Assembly (NCBI GenBank): GCA_023525975.1
Contig: CM042018.1
Location: 70,935,001 to 70,999,000, forward strand
DNA: 64,000 bases
Source of the DNA: Smallanthus sonchifolius
Taxonomy: Eukaryota; Streptophyta; Magnoliopsida; Asterales; Asteraceae
Direction: 5' to 3'
Shown here: positions 24,201 to 34,788 of the stretch, one piece after another
Layout: each line of letters opens with the position of its first letter
Numbering within the stretch: position 1 is the stretch's first letter
The notes under the pieces: model-generated
What the model was told of the DNA's origin: nothing
Database searches by the model: none
What the model saw: only the letters and a program-made list of their open reading frames with translations
Position numbers and translations under genes: made by a program

Positions 24201-25791
24201 AAACAGTGAATGTATAGATCTAAACCCAAACAATCGAGTTAACAAGATGGGAGTTTACCTGAGTGACCAGAACTATCGAAACACCTTTGTTTGGCAGGTT
24301 TTGTAGCCGGATAATCGATTTCACCGGAAAAATATTCATCTGCCGGATCTACTTCCTGTCGGCGCCTCCCTTGGACCCTATCCACCTGTCGACTCGAGAA
24401 CCACCAACTGCCGCCGTTGTCTCCGCCTAAAATCACCATTACTCGCCTGGACTTCATTCCCCCTCTTCCCCGCCTGGAACCGCTGCCCGAAACCTCTGAT
24501 TTTCCGGCTCTCAGTAGGTAAAGGTGTGACAGGGAAGGGGGCCGTCGAAGACCACCAGATCTTTCATTACCACCACAAGAGGCGGAGTTTCATTGAGATA
24601 TGACCGAACGAGTACCTTTGCCGCCACTGGTTCATCTAAACCGTCGGAGGAGGAAGAATAAGGTGTTGTAGAGCGAGGTGGACGGTCGTCCATCGTTGTT
24701 GGAGCTCGAACACCGCCTGATGCGGCCAATTGGAAACCCTACGTCGTCGTTGAGCCTTCTTCTCTGACCACGAAAGCAGCTTCAACCTCCTGTGGTGCCG
24801 TCGCCGTCAGAGGGGGTCTCGTCGGAGGTATCACCGGTGGAGAGGCCGGCCGCCCCCTTTCCTTCTCTCCTGAGTTCAACCTCTCTCTACCATGTGTGTG
24901 TGTGTGTGTGTGTTTGAGGTTGTTCAAATGAGAGGGATAAAGGGAATAAGATGCTTGTATAGTTAGGGTATTCGAGTAGGTGAATCTCGTGTGTCCAACT
25001 GAAATGTCCTCGTGTATTCTCAGTCTCGTCCAATTATTATTTTTTATTTTTTTTGTCAAGAATAATTAAACATACCAAATGAATACCCATAAAATCTTTA
25101 TTTCATTGTACTTCACCATTGATGGAATATCCGAGTCGGTACGAGTGAACAACGCGTGTTTGAATTCTAACTATTGAATTAATGTTTCATGATCCGATTA
25201 GTAATGTTATTTAAATATTTGATTTATTAAATTCCGCGTTGTCCGTTGCCAGGCCGGTACGCGCCAGTACCGCATGAATAGCGTGCCCTTTCGTTTAAAC
25301 GTTTTGCATTCCAGTGACATTATTACTACTTTAATAATAAAAATAGTAGTAATAATAGTAGATCAATAGTGATAACATACAATTAATAATTATTTATGTT
25401 CTTTAAGTATTCCGGGTAATAAATATCCGGATTTCGTTTACATCGATGTTTGTTGTGATCGTATGTTTCACATCGTATGACTCGCGTGTTAATCTCCAAA
25501 TCATTGTCTGAAGTAAATATTAATAATTATTAACATTTAATATTAGCAGTCTAGTATCCCGTTGTGTGTCGGTTACCAACCGTGTACACGTTATTCCTCT
25601 TAAACGTAAACCGCGAGATTATGTAAACACTACGTATTAATAATATGTTATCTCGAATCATACTATGATCCGTCAAGTAAAGTTACATATCAAGCTCGCA
25701 TATTGGGCCTACTACTGCCCGTTAATGGGCTGATCCCATTTATGGTGAATTAATTATTGAGGGTTATTGATCCAAATTCAGGGTTGTCACA
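21286..25791 (-). repeat. Element B, 3' LTR (4506 bp)
   Basis: It starts TGTCACACCCCC within the chromodomain of element D and ends GGTTGTCACA before a polypurine tract (minus strand). Its first 230 bp recur at 46749-46976, the matching LTR, with few differences. It is unusually long. It contains a palindrome-rich 'ATTATG..CATTGATAA' repeat zone (21600-21830), an AT-rich centre and a GC-rich stretch (24240-24870). Short minus-strand frames in the GC-rich part look like leader sequence, not recognised proteins. The five bases before it (GGGTC, 21281-21285) are the predicted target duplication. Confidence 0.82.
24893..24912. repeat. (TG)n microsatellite
   Basis: Ten TG units inside LTR B, next to the GC-rich leader-like stretch. 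Confidence 0.9.
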
Positions 25792-25828
25792 TTCTCCCCT
25801 TGTTAAGGAGGTTTCGTCCTCGAAACTT
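25792..25828 (-). promoter_or_regulatory. Element B polypurine tract and hairpin
   Basis: TTCTCCCCTT (25792-25801) is a polypurine tract on the minus strand. GGTTTCG - TCCT - CGAAACT (25810-25827) forms a stem like that of element G. Confidence 0.65.
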
Positions 25829-26489
25829 TTGTTTAAGTTAACCTCTAAGATTGACTTAATTTATCCACATGAGAGTTTCTTATCCTTGGTTCATTACTAG
25901 TTCACAGGGAGAATCATAACCCAAATCACCTGGTACTCGGTATTCGATGGTAGAGCGAATGCCTCATTCACCAATGATATCGAATGTGTGAGGATTTGAG
26001 TTAAACATTCATCATACCAAACGAGTGGATTTAGGAAAGTTATTTAAACATGTTAACAAAAGAACGAAGTTGGCTATATCCTGAAGTGATAAAGCAATCA
26101 TTAGAGTCCCATGAACGAAAGGGATTATAATCAATGAGGTTCAATTAATGAGTAAGTCATTAGGAGATTGTCTGATTGATGTGAATTATAATAATGAGTT
26201 TCCACAATCAAGTGAAAAACTCACACACTAAGGTAAATAATCAAAGGCTAGATGCTGAAGAATTTCATTATGTGATCACTCTCATCAGAGTGGCACTGCA
26301 TGACAACCGTCATTAGTAAAGAAAAGGCAAAGGTGCATTTGTGCACATGAATTCTGAAGGTATGTGAGCACATACCCTTTATTCAAATTCATGTTTTAAC
26401 GCACAAACACCAAATCATGATAAAAACTAAGAGGAAACCATTGACACTTCAGTAAAGATAAGCCAGGTGGTTCAATGATATGATTATGT
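25829..26489 (-). mobile_element. Element B internal region, left piece (non-coding)
   Basis: About 660 bp between the hairpin and the insertion point of element G. I see no gag, pol or other protein similarity and no frame above about 60 codons. Confidence 0.55.
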
Positions 26490-26494
26490 GTTAT
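26490..26494. repeat. Target site duplication of element G, left copy (GTTAT)
   Basis: GTTAT directly precedes the G LTR start and recurs at 44202-44206 directly after the other G LTR. This ties the two ends together across the nested insertions. Confidence 0.9.
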
Positions 26495-26956
26495 TGTGAG
26501 GCCCCAAACCCGGGAGGCCTCACTTATTGGATTTACTCATCAACACATAGCACTTAAACATAAGACATACATTATCACAATGGAACGATTTAAAATCTCA
26601 ACATACGCAGCGGAAACATAACATGTCTAAACATAACTTGTCAAATACAACTGAAACTTGTCTTAATCAACATAAACAAAAGAAACATAAACAAGATGCC
26701 AGATGCTGATCTTCGGGTAAATCTTCTCGCCAAGCCAAGCATCCACTCCCATCTACTGCCACCTACACTTAACTGATGTGCATACTAAAAATCAGCAACG
26801 CTGAGTGAGTTCTAACGTTTACTTTAAATCAATTATTCAAAAGATTTACTAAAACATATATACTGCCAATAAGGCTAAACTTTACATACTTTACTTTTCA
26901 AACAGTTTAAAACATATAATAAACCGTCAATTACCTTGTCACTACTGTACCGCCCC

Positions 26957-27185
26957 CATGGTCAACGACCATGAACCGACGAGTACCTGGTCAATGCCCC
27001 CATGATCAACGACCATGAACCGACAATACCGCTTATCCGTCAATTCTCTTGTCACTACTGTACCGCCCCCATGGTCAACGACCATGAACCGACGAGTACC
27101 TGGTCAATGCCCCCATGATCAATGACCATGAACCGACAATACCCTGGTCAATGCCCCCATGATCAACGACCATGAACCGACAATA
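26957..27185. repeat. Hairpin repeat array in LTR G (CATGGTC/GACCATG)
   Basis: Five tandem copies of a unit with CATG(G/A)TCAACGACCATG, a 7-bp inverted repeat with a 3-nt loop. The second LTR repeats the array at 42467-42692. Confidence 0.8.
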
Positions 27186-27597
27186 CCGCTTAACATTACG
27201 GGGAGGTTGCGTGGACATCCCGAGCGACCGCCGTCACTCATCCCAGTTGTACAACCGTTAACGAACCCAAATGTTCTTACTAATGGGTAGAACCCATATC
27301 TGACATCTTGTACAAGTAACATCTGTCCCAAGGACCTTTATAGCTGGTACACATTCCCGAAGGAAAACTGTTCACTTTACTAATCATAAAACTTTCTGTA
27401 AATCTTGTTCATAACTTAACGTGTATTATGCCTTTGTTTATGTATATGAAAATATAGTAAACGCTTGCCAATAATATAAGTATACTTTGCTCAAAACGTA
27501 TACCATTTGTAACATCCGGCCCCTCATACCAACAATATTGTCCGCTTTGCCCACTAAGAGCTCACGGATTTGTTTTTGGTTGCTCGGGTGAAAACTT

Positions 27598-27660
27598 CCT
27601 AGGGGGTCACCCATCGCTGGATTACTCCCACCCGAGCACGCTTAACTTTGGAGTTCTCCT
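27598..27660 (-). other. 5S rRNA-like internal promoter, minus-strand Cassandra LTR
   Basis: Read on the minus strand it contains AAAGTTAAGCGTGCTCGGG and GCGATGGGTGACCCC, resembling the A box and C box of 5S rRNA genes. It is part of the LTR, not a real 5S gene: the 5' and 3' ends of 5S rRNA are missing. Confidence 0.75.
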
Positions 27661-28003
27661 CTCATCCACTACATTAAGCCCCAAAACGCGTTGTGGTATT
27701 TAAGGCAGGGCATTACTTATGAACCAAGAATCTCTCTTGTCCACGGCCGATGTGGGATTTGCCTAGGGTGTTACAAACACCCCCCCTTTGGACTCATCAT
27801 CCTCGATGAGGTTTGCCCCACCATCCCAATCAGAGATGTGGGATTTGCCTAAGGTGTCCCTCTGAACACCCCCGGGGACTCACCATACTCAATGAGGTTT
27901 GCCCCACCATCCCGAACGGACCCGGGCAACCAAAAACAAATCCCTGAGCTCTTAGTGGGCAAAGCGGACAATATTGTTGGTATGTGGGGTCGGATGTTAC
28001 AAA

Positions 28004-28015
28004 TGGTATCAGAGC
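28004..28015 (+). promoter_or_regulatory. Cassandra primer binding site (initiator tRNA-Met)
   Basis: TGGTATCAGAGC lies 2 nt after the LTR end TGTTACA (28001). Confidence 0.88.
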
Positions 28016-28290
28016 CACTCTTGTGTCGTTCGGGATGGTGGGGCAAACCTCAGCGATCACGGTTGAGTCCCCGGGGGTGTGCAGAAGGACACCTTAGGCC
28101 AATCCCACATCCCTGAATTGGATGGTGGGGCAAACCTCATCGAGGACGATGAGTCCAAAAGGGGGGTGATTGTAACACCCTAGGCAAATCCCACATCGGC
28201 CATGCACAAGAGAGATCCTTGGTTCATAAGAAATGTCCTGCCTCTTAAATCTACAACGCGTTTTGGGGCTTAATGTAGTAGATGAGAGGA

Positions 28291-28351
28291 GAACTCCACA
28301 GTTAAGCGTGCTCAAGTGGGAGTAATCTAGGGATGGGTGACCCCTGGGAAG
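28291..28351 (+). other. 5S rRNA-like internal promoter, plus-strand Cassandra LTR
   Basis: AGTTAAGCGTGCT (28300-28312) and GGGATGGGTGACC (28330-28342) correspond to the Pol III A and C boxes of 5S rRNA, with a GGGAAGTTTTC extension after them. It is inside the LTR; not an independent 5S gene. Confidence 0.78.
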
Positions 28352-28871
28352 TTTTCACCCGGGCAACCAAAAACAAATCCGTGAGCTCTTAGTGGGCAAA
28401 GCGGACAATATTGTTGGTACGAGGGGCCGGATGTTACAAATAAATACCTTTGCTTTTACTGAAATATATCTTAGCACATATATCATGCCTTTGTTTATGT
28501 ATATGAAAATATAGTAAACGCTTGCCAAAATATATAAGTATACTTTGCTCAAAACGTACATTTGCCTCTTTTAAACTTTACACTAAACATAGCTTTTCAC
28601 TTCGTTCATTAATATAAAATATGTAATAAACACTTTACACTAAGTATGCACACCACCCCTAAAACAGGCAAAAAGGGGATTAGAACTCACCTGGTATCTT
28701 AGCTGCAATTGTCTACTGTATCTCACACAATCTGATCAATCATAACAATTGACACGTATCAGACTTAACTCAACGCTAAATGGTTTAACCATTATGATTT
28801 AGGCGACTATACCGACTTTACCAGCCTGATGCCTGCGCACTTAGCAAGTGCGCAGACCCTACTTCCCGCGC

Positions 28872-28876
28872 ACTTA
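28872..28876. repeat. Target site duplication of element A, left copy (ACTTA)
   Basis: ACTTA precedes the A LTR and recurs at 39545-39549 after the other A LTR. Joining the flanks restores the G LTR sequence seen intact at 43575-43600. Confidence 0.95.
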
Positions 28877-29239
28877 TGTCACACCCCGCCTAGGCGGAAA
28901 CGCGAGGCGTAACATTCGCTGGTTTCCAAAGCATATGATTACCGCAAACACATACATGTAATTGGATACATAATCGAGTTTAAAATATTTACATCACAAA
29001 GTATCAAATTGAGTTTACAAAAGTTTAAGATTTCGCAAATATGACTCAAGACCATGAGTTATACAAGAGAAATCCTCCCAAAAGCCGTATCCACGTGCAT
29101 GCATGTATCCTACATTTCTAACCTGATGGCCACGTTCAATTTCCTGAAAACATACTTAAAAATGTCAACACGAGGTTGGTGAGTTCACAATTTATTATAA
29201 AGAGTTATCATAAACCCAATGTTTAAATCTGATCATTTT

Positions 29240-29430
29240 TCGATCAAAACTCCTTGTTAAACCTGATCAGAACTCTTTTGTTTAAACATGATCACTTTAA
29301 CCTGATCAGAACTCTTTTGTTTAAACCTGATCACTTTAACCAGATCAGAACCCTTTTGTTTAAACCTGATCACTTTAACCTGATCAGAACTCTTTTGTTT
29401 AAAACCTGATAATTTTAGCCTGATCAAAAC
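29240..29430. repeat. 39-bp tandem repeat in LTR A
   Basis: Units built on 'CCTGATCACTTTAACCTGAT' and 'CAGAACTCTTTTGTTTAAA' repeat head to tail. The right LTR has the same array (37480-37620) with about one unit fewer. Confidence 0.8.
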
Positions 29431-30090
29431 CCTTTTGCATGTATTACCAATGAATATGAATACTAATCCGATCTATTGACCCCATTTGTAAGCTTGCAAG
29501 GAATACAAAATAGTATGTAATGTACGAGACCGTAACCAAACCCCAACATTCTGTGCCTCCCCCCGCCTTTCTGCGAGTAAGACAATATGCGGTCATTCGG
29601 CCATTTGGACCCCTGGTTAGCGCGACTAACCATGACCGGAGGCGTCACCCCCAATAGTACTATTCATATAATCCCGGGCTAAGTCCATAGCTAATGGTTA
29701 CTAATTTATTCAGAGGACTTTAAGCGCTTTACTTTTCCCTCAATACACACATACGGTCAGATCATTAGTTCAATTCATTTACATACAATAGTCTTTTACA
29801 AGTATGTTTCCACCCCAAATCATTTATTTTACACTTTAGAAAAAAGGGGAATTAGTGAAACTCACCTCGACAGTATGAATGCTAGCAAGTATTTGAATAA
29901 CAGCAGACTCGCCTATCCGTATCCTAATTACACAAGGATAACATACACGTTAAGACTACCTGTCTTAAATGCAAGTTGTTCACCCGACTTAGTAGATCTG
30001 ATTACCTTTGTTTAAATATCTTTTTAGTTTTTCAACACTTGTTTCATTATAAAATAGTTCTAAGTTACTGCCCCATGGGACTGATGAACT

Positions 30091-30319
30091 GGTATCGAAA
30101 CTTTCTTAGTTTCGATTGAACAGAACAGATGTCGAAACTACTTACTTTCGATTGAGTAAATTGGGTATCGAAACTACCTAGTTTCGATTGGGTACAGGTA
30201 TCGAAACTCCTAGTTTCGATTGAACACAGGTATCGAAACTCCCAGTTTCGATTAAACACAGGTATCAAAACTCCTAGTTTCGATTGAACAATAGGTATCG
30301 AAACTATAGTTTCGATTAC
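30091..30319. repeat. Palindrome array in LTR A (ATCGAAACT/AGTTTCGAT)
   Basis: About eight units of 30-36 bp, each an inverted repeat of ATCGAAACT with a short loop of 2-5 nt. The copy in the right LTR is at 38291-38518. The arms are conserved while the loops vary. Confidence 0.85.
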
Positions 30320-31337
30320 TGAAATTTTGATTGACAGAATCAGTCCTGTAAATGTTTTAATCTTGAATTTGACACACTTTTCTTGTTATCTTACTTGCGT
30401 TTGAACGATTTGTATGTTTAGCTACGGTTTTAAAGAAAATAATATGGATGGTATCGAGTTTTTACCTCTGGACAGAGATGATGATTTTGAGAGAAACAGA
30501 GAAGTGGTCTTGAATCTTTTGCTAAACTCTCTTTAGGAACACTTGAAATTCTTCTTAGAACACCGAATTATGGTGGATTTTTCCTTAAAACTTGATTTCG
30601 ACTTGTAGAGAATTGGGAAGATTGCCGAAAGAAAATGAGAGTGATGAAAGGAATTGTGAGAAAGGTGATTGAAGTGGTATGGTTTATATCAGAATTCTCA
30701 CACTTAAAGTATGGTTTCTCTCTGAAACTTGGTTAGGAAAGTCAAGGAGTTGGGGGGAAAAGACCCACTGTCTCGGCCGAATGAGGAATTGGGTTTAGGG
30801 TTAATTAAATCAAATAATTTGATTTAAGTGTAACTTAATATTATTTAGAGTTTATTTAAAAGGTAAATTAATTCGGTTTAGATTTCTCACGGTATTATAA
30901 TTTTAACCAGTTTATGGCTCGTTGAAGAAAATATTGAAATTTTGGTTCGTATAATTTATTGAGGTGATTATTTGTAGGTATGAGTACCTAAAAGTGGCGC
31001 TACATAGTGATGTCTTCGAAAAGTCCATTATTTTACTTTTACGTATATTATATGATTTAGTCTTAGAAATAAATTATAGTTCAACGTAAATTTTGTGTAA
31101 TATATATATATATATATGTTTTTTTTTCTGGTTATTTAATTTAACCATTAACGTTCGTATTTAGTCGGGTTATACTGTTTACTTTTTCTAGTAATTCTTT
31201 AAAAATTACTAAACATGGAATAAACTCCTTTGCTAGACTCCTTGACTTTACTTAGTCAAAATAAAATATCAGGAAATAATAAGTATGAACGTGCATTTAT
31301 GTAATATGGATATTGACCTGAAATGCTGGGTGTCACA

Positions 31338-31374
31338 TTCTCCCCATGTTACAGAGAATTTCGTCCCGAAATTC
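31338..31374 (-). promoter_or_regulatory. Element A polypurine tract and hairpin
   Basis: TTCTCCCCAT (31338-31347) is the polypurine tract on the minus strand. GAATTTCG - TCC - CGAAATTC (31356-31374) is a perfect 8-bp stem, and the pol stop codon (31373-31375) overlaps its edge. Confidence 0.75.
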
Positions 31375-33223
31375 AGTTTTTGTCATTCTGACTTAGAGTG
31401 TTTGTAAACAAGGACGGGTACTTGGATTTCATTTTATCTTCCCGCTCCCATGTATACTCGGGGCTGCGCTTTGAATTCCAACGTACCTTGACCAGCTTAA
31501 CACGGCTGCGCCTTGTTCTCTGTACCTTCCAATCTGTGACTTCCATAGGTTCCTCAATGAAATGCAACTTGTCGTCTATGTGAATCTCATCAGGCGGTAT
31601 AATTAACGTCTCGTTTGATAAACACTTCTTGAGATTTGATACATGAAACGTATCATGTACATTGCTTAGTTCTTGTGGCAACTTGAGCTTGTAAGCTACA
31701 GGGCCAACCCTAGCCAAAATTTCAAACGGTCCAACGTACCTAGGGTTAAGCTTGCCACGGTTGCCAAATCTTGCAACTCCTTTCCAAGGTGAGACCTTTA
31801 ACATGACTTTGTCTCCCACTTGGAATTCTAAAGGTATTCGTCTGTTATCCGCGTAACTCTTTTGTCTGTCGCGGGCGGCCTTCAGACGATCCTTGATTTT
31901 GAAAATCTTGTCCGTGGTCTCTTGAATAACCTCGGGACCGGTTAAATGCTTGTCACCAACTTCTGCCCAACATAGCGGTGAACGACATTTTCGACCATAC
32001 AAAGCCTCAAACGGAGCGGCTTTGATACTGGTGTGGTAACTATTGTTGTATGAAAACTCAGCTAGCGGCAAATGAGTATCCCAATTTCCACCGAAGTCAA
32101 TTGCACACGCACGTAGCATATCCTCTAAAGTTTGAATGGTCCTTTCACTTTGACCATCTGTTTGTGGGTGATATGCCGTGCTCATGTTAAGACGTGTGCC
32201 CATGGCTTCTTGTAATGATTTCCAGATTCTAGACACGAATCTGCTGTCTCTATCAGAGATAATAGAAATTGGCACTCCATGCCTAGCCACAATTTCCTTG
32301 ATATAAAGCCTTGCAAGTTTCTCGGTTTTATCCGTCTCTTTGATGGGTAGAAAATGAGCTGATTTCGTCAACCGATCGACAATTACCCATATAGTGTCAT
32401 ACCCGCTCGACGTCTTGGGTAACTTTGTAATGAAATCCATTGAAATTTGTTCCCATTTCCATTTAGGTATCTCGGGTTGTTGTAACAATCCCGACGGTTT
32501 CTGATGTTCTGTCTTTACTTTTGAACATGTCAAGCATTTACCGACATAAACAGCAATTACTCCTTTCATGTTCGGCCACCAATAGAGTTCTTTCAGATCC
32601 TTATACATTTTATCCGAACCTGGGTGAATGGAGTACCTGGACTTGTGGGCTTCGTCCATAACCAACTCCCGTATGTTACCAAAACATGGCACCCAAATTC
32701 TATTCATGAAGTATAGAGTGTCATCTGACTTTGGTTCCAACTGCTTTATCATTCCTCGTAAAGCTTCATTCTGAATGTTTTCTTTTTTGATTACCTCTTG
32801 TTGTGCCATCCTGATTTGAGTCGTAAGACTCGTATGAATTGTCAATTCTAGGGCACGAACACGGAGTGTTTTAACCCGTTCTTTACGACTAAAGGCATCT
32901 GCTACGACGTTTGCCTTACCAGGGTGATACTTGATATCACAGTCGTAATCATTCAGTAGCTCTACCCAACGACGTTGCCTCATGTTAAGTTCTTTCTGAT
33001 TAAAGATGTGCTGGAGACTCTTGTGATCTGTAAAGATAGTACATTTTGTACCGTATAAGTAATGTCTCCAAATCTTGAGTGCAAACACGACAGCACCCAA
33101 TTCCAGATCGTGAGTCGTATAATTTTTCTCATGGACTTTTAGCTGTCTGGATGCATACGCTATGACTTTTTCTCTCTGCATCAATACACATCCCAGGCCT
33201 TGGTGTGATGCGTCGCAGTACAC
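31373..33223 (-). CDS. Element A RNase H - integrase - chromodomain (uninterrupted 3' part of pol)
   Basis: A 616-codon open frame, the longest intact stretch of element A. RNase H fills residues 1-115 with D4, E41, D66 and D109 present. The integrase zinc-binding domain has H193, H200, C230 and C233. The core has D263, D324 and E360, with 35 residues between the last two, as expected for a DDE integrase. The C-terminal part (VMLKVSPWKGV, GPFEILARVG, FHVSNLKKCL) leads into a chromodomain near residues 545-600, which in chromoviruses guides insertion to heterochromatin. It has no start of its own: it continues the RT frame upstream past one stop codon (33242-33244). All catalytic residues look intact; expression would need the upstream lesions to be bypassed. 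Confidence 0.93.
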   Translation of the reverse strand: MYCDASHQGLGCVLMQREKVIAYASRQLKVHEKNYTTHDLELGAVVFALKIWRHYLYGTKCTIFTDHKSLQHIFNQKELNMRQRRWVELLNDYDCDIKYHPGKANVVADAFSRKERVKTLRVRALELTIHTSLTTQIRMAQQEVIKKENIQNEALRGMIKQLEPKSDDTLYFMNRIWVPCFGNIRELVMDEAHKSRYSIHPGSDKMYKDLKELYWWPNMKGVIAVYVGKCLTCSKVKTEHQKPSGLLQQPEIPKWKWEQISMDFITKLPKTSSGYDTIWVIVDRLTKSAHFLPIKETDKTEKLARLYIKEIVARHGVPISIISDRDSRFVSRIWKSLQEAMGTRLNMSTAYHPQTDGQSERTIQTLEDMLRACAIDFGGNWDTHLPLAEFSYNNSYHTSIKAAPFEALYGRKCRSPLCWAEVGDKHLTGPEVIQETTDKIFKIKDRLKAARDRQKSYADNRRIPLEFQVGDKVMLKVSPWKGVARFGNRGKLNPRYVGPFEILARVGPVAYKLKLPQELSNVHDTFHVSNLKKCLSNETLIIPPDEIHIDDKLHFIEEPMEVTDWKVQRTRRSRVKLVKVRWNSKRSPEYTWEREDKMKSKYPSLFTNTLSQNDKN

Positions 33224-33241
33224 GATGAAATTTTCAGATCC

Positions 33242-33961
33242 TTAAGGAAGGGATAGGATTGGTGCACTGCAAAGTTTCTGCTTCAACAATTGAAAAGTTG
33301 ATTCTTGTTTATCGGTCCAATCAAACTTTTTGTCCTTCTGAGTTAACGTGGTCAAAGGCAAGGCTATCTTTGAAAAATTCTCGATAAATCGCCTGTAATA
33401 TCCTGCCAAACCCAGAAATTGACGCACCTCAGTCGGGGTTCTTGGTGCTTCCCAGTTTTTGATAGCTTCAATCTGGGTTGGGTCTACGTGAATACCATTC
33501 TTATTGATGACGTGTCCGAGAAAGTGAACCTCTTGGATCCAAAATTCACACTTAGAGAATTTGGCATAAAGCTTCTCATTCCTAAGTAGTTCTAAGATTA
33601 ATTTCAAATGATGTTCATGTTCCTCCTTGGTTCGTGAATATATTAATATGTCATCGATAAACACAATCACGAATTTATCCAAGTATGGTTTGCACACGCG
33701 GTTCATGAGATCCATGAATACAGCCGGTGCATTAGTTAAGCCAAATGGCATAACTAGGAACTCGTAGTGACCGTAACAAGTCCTAAAAGCCGTTTTTGGT
33801 ATATCTTCTTCCTGAATTTTCAGTTGATGATACCCTGATCGTAGATCAATTTTAGAATAGAAACTGGAACCTTGAAGTTGATCAAACAAATCGTCTATTC
33901 GAGGAAGAGGATATCGGTTTTTGATTGTCAGCTTGTTCAATTCTCGGTAATCAATGCACAT
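33242..33961 (-). pseudogene. Element A reverse transcriptase segment
   Basis: 240 codons of RT from MCIDYRELNK to SAPILSLP. The palm motifs IDLRSGYHQL and VFIDDILIYS are intact, with both catalytic aspartates at 33651-33656, and the connection domain (FLGLAGYYRRFIENFSKIA) follows. A TAA at 33242-33244 separates it from RNase H in the same frame. On the other side a 1-bp frame change near 34015 separates it from protease. RT copies element RNA into DNA in the virus-like particle. Confidence 0.9.
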
Positions 33962-33984
33962 TCTAAAGGTTCCATCCTTTTTCT

Positions 33985-34749
33985 TTACAAACAGGACCGG
34001 GGCTCCCCATGGTGAGAACTCGGTCTTATGAAACCTTTGTCAAGTAATTCTTGTAGTTGGCTCGACAGTTCCTGCATCTCGGAAGGGGCTAGACGATACG
34101 GAGATCGTGCAACTGGTGCTGGTCCTGGTACTAGGTCGATCCGGAACTCGACTTGTCTTGATGATGGTAATCCTGGTAAGTCCTCGGGAAATACCTCCGA
34201 GTAATCTCTGACGATTGGTATGTCCTCAAGTCGATGTTCTTCGGGTTTCTTCTCGACGATGTGAGCCAGGAATGCACAATAACCCTTGCGTAGATACTTA
34301 TGAGCTTTCATGCAGTTTATCGTCTTCAACATCATTCTACACCTTTCGCCTTGAATTGAAAGAATTTCTCCGCTTGGTAGTGGGATACGTACAATCTTCT
34401 CGAAGCATACGATTTTGGCACGATTCTTTGATAACCAATCCATGCCAATAACAATATCAAAACTCCCTAGTTCGACGGGTAGAAGGTCTATACTGAATGT
34501 ATGGTTTTCTAAACATAAATTACAACCCCTAATGACCTCTCCGGTTTCTATTAATTTCCCATTTGCTAATTCAATTGTATAACTTTGATCTAGTTTGCTG
34601 GCCTTAATACCGAGTAAGGATTTAAAATCATTCGACACAAAGCTCATATCCGCACCCGAATCAAAAAGTACGGAGGCATAGTGATTATTTATCGGGAACG
34701 TATCAGTGACGATGTTCGGGTCCTGGCGTGCGTCCCTTGCGCCCATCAC
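33985..34749 (-). pseudogene. Element A protease and RT N-terminus
   Basis: A retroviral-type aspartic protease with LFDSGADMSF (DSGA at 34661-34672) and IVIGMDWLSKN, followed by the spacer and the start of RT (VEFRIDLVPG, RSPYRLAPSEMQEL, GFIRPSS). The frame is lost at about 34015, within the conserved motif before the RT fingers. It is in frame with gag across one TGA. Confidence 0.88.
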
Positions 34750-34788
34750 AAATGCCCTCCCTGGTGCCTGAGCGTTATTCTGATTCTT

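Larger units (their letters stand above)
27508..28438. mobile_element. Inverted (palindromic) Cassandra-type TRIM element
   Basis: Two LTRs of 268 bp face each other: 27508-27775 on the minus strand and 28171-28438 on the plus strand. Both carry a 5S rRNA-like segment with an A box (AGTTAAGCGTGCT) and a C box (GGATGGGTGACC), the signature of the Cassandra family. Between them lie a minus-strand internal part with polypurine tract (27776-27920), the last 81 bp of a plus-strand 5' LTR (27921-28001), a tRNA-Met primer binding site (28004-28015) and a plus-strand internal part with polypurine tract (28002-28170). So a nearly complete plus-strand element is joined head to head with the 3' half of a minus-strand copy. 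It encodes no protein. No clear target duplication flanks it (left CCATT, right AATAA). Confidence 0.85.
26495..28876 (-). repeat. Element G, 3' LTR, first piece
   Basis: It starts TGTGAGGCCC, matching the right LTR at 42002. It includes a hairpin array with CATGGTC-AAC-GACCATG units (26957-27185), a roughly 100-bp tandem repeat with two units here against four in the right LTR, the Cassandra element (27508-28438), and the start of the 33-bp palindrome array where element A inserted. Confidence 0.88.
28877..31337 (-). repeat. Element A, 3' LTR (2461 bp)
   Basis: It starts TGTCACACCCCGCC, ends GGGTGTCACA, and is matched by the LTR at 37102. It carries a 39-bp tandem repeat (about 29240-29430) and an array of TCGAAACT/AGTTTCGA palindromes (30091-30319). 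A likely TATA box on the minus strand lies near 30686 (GATATAAACC). No gene is present. Confidence 0.93.

Noticed and set aside
24239..25059. Host gene on the minus strand in LTR B
   Set aside because: Three short frames, no shared reading frame, no motif; kept only as a GC-rich stretch worth a search.
27598..28351. 5S rRNA genes
   Set aside because: Only the internal promoter part resembles 5S; the rest is LTR sequence with TG...CA ends, primer binding site and polypurine tract.
33242..33244. Programmed stop-codon readthrough between RT and RNase H in element A
   Set aside because: The stop is absent at this point in C-II, D and E and lies within a normally continuous domain pair, so a simple nonsense mutation is more likely.
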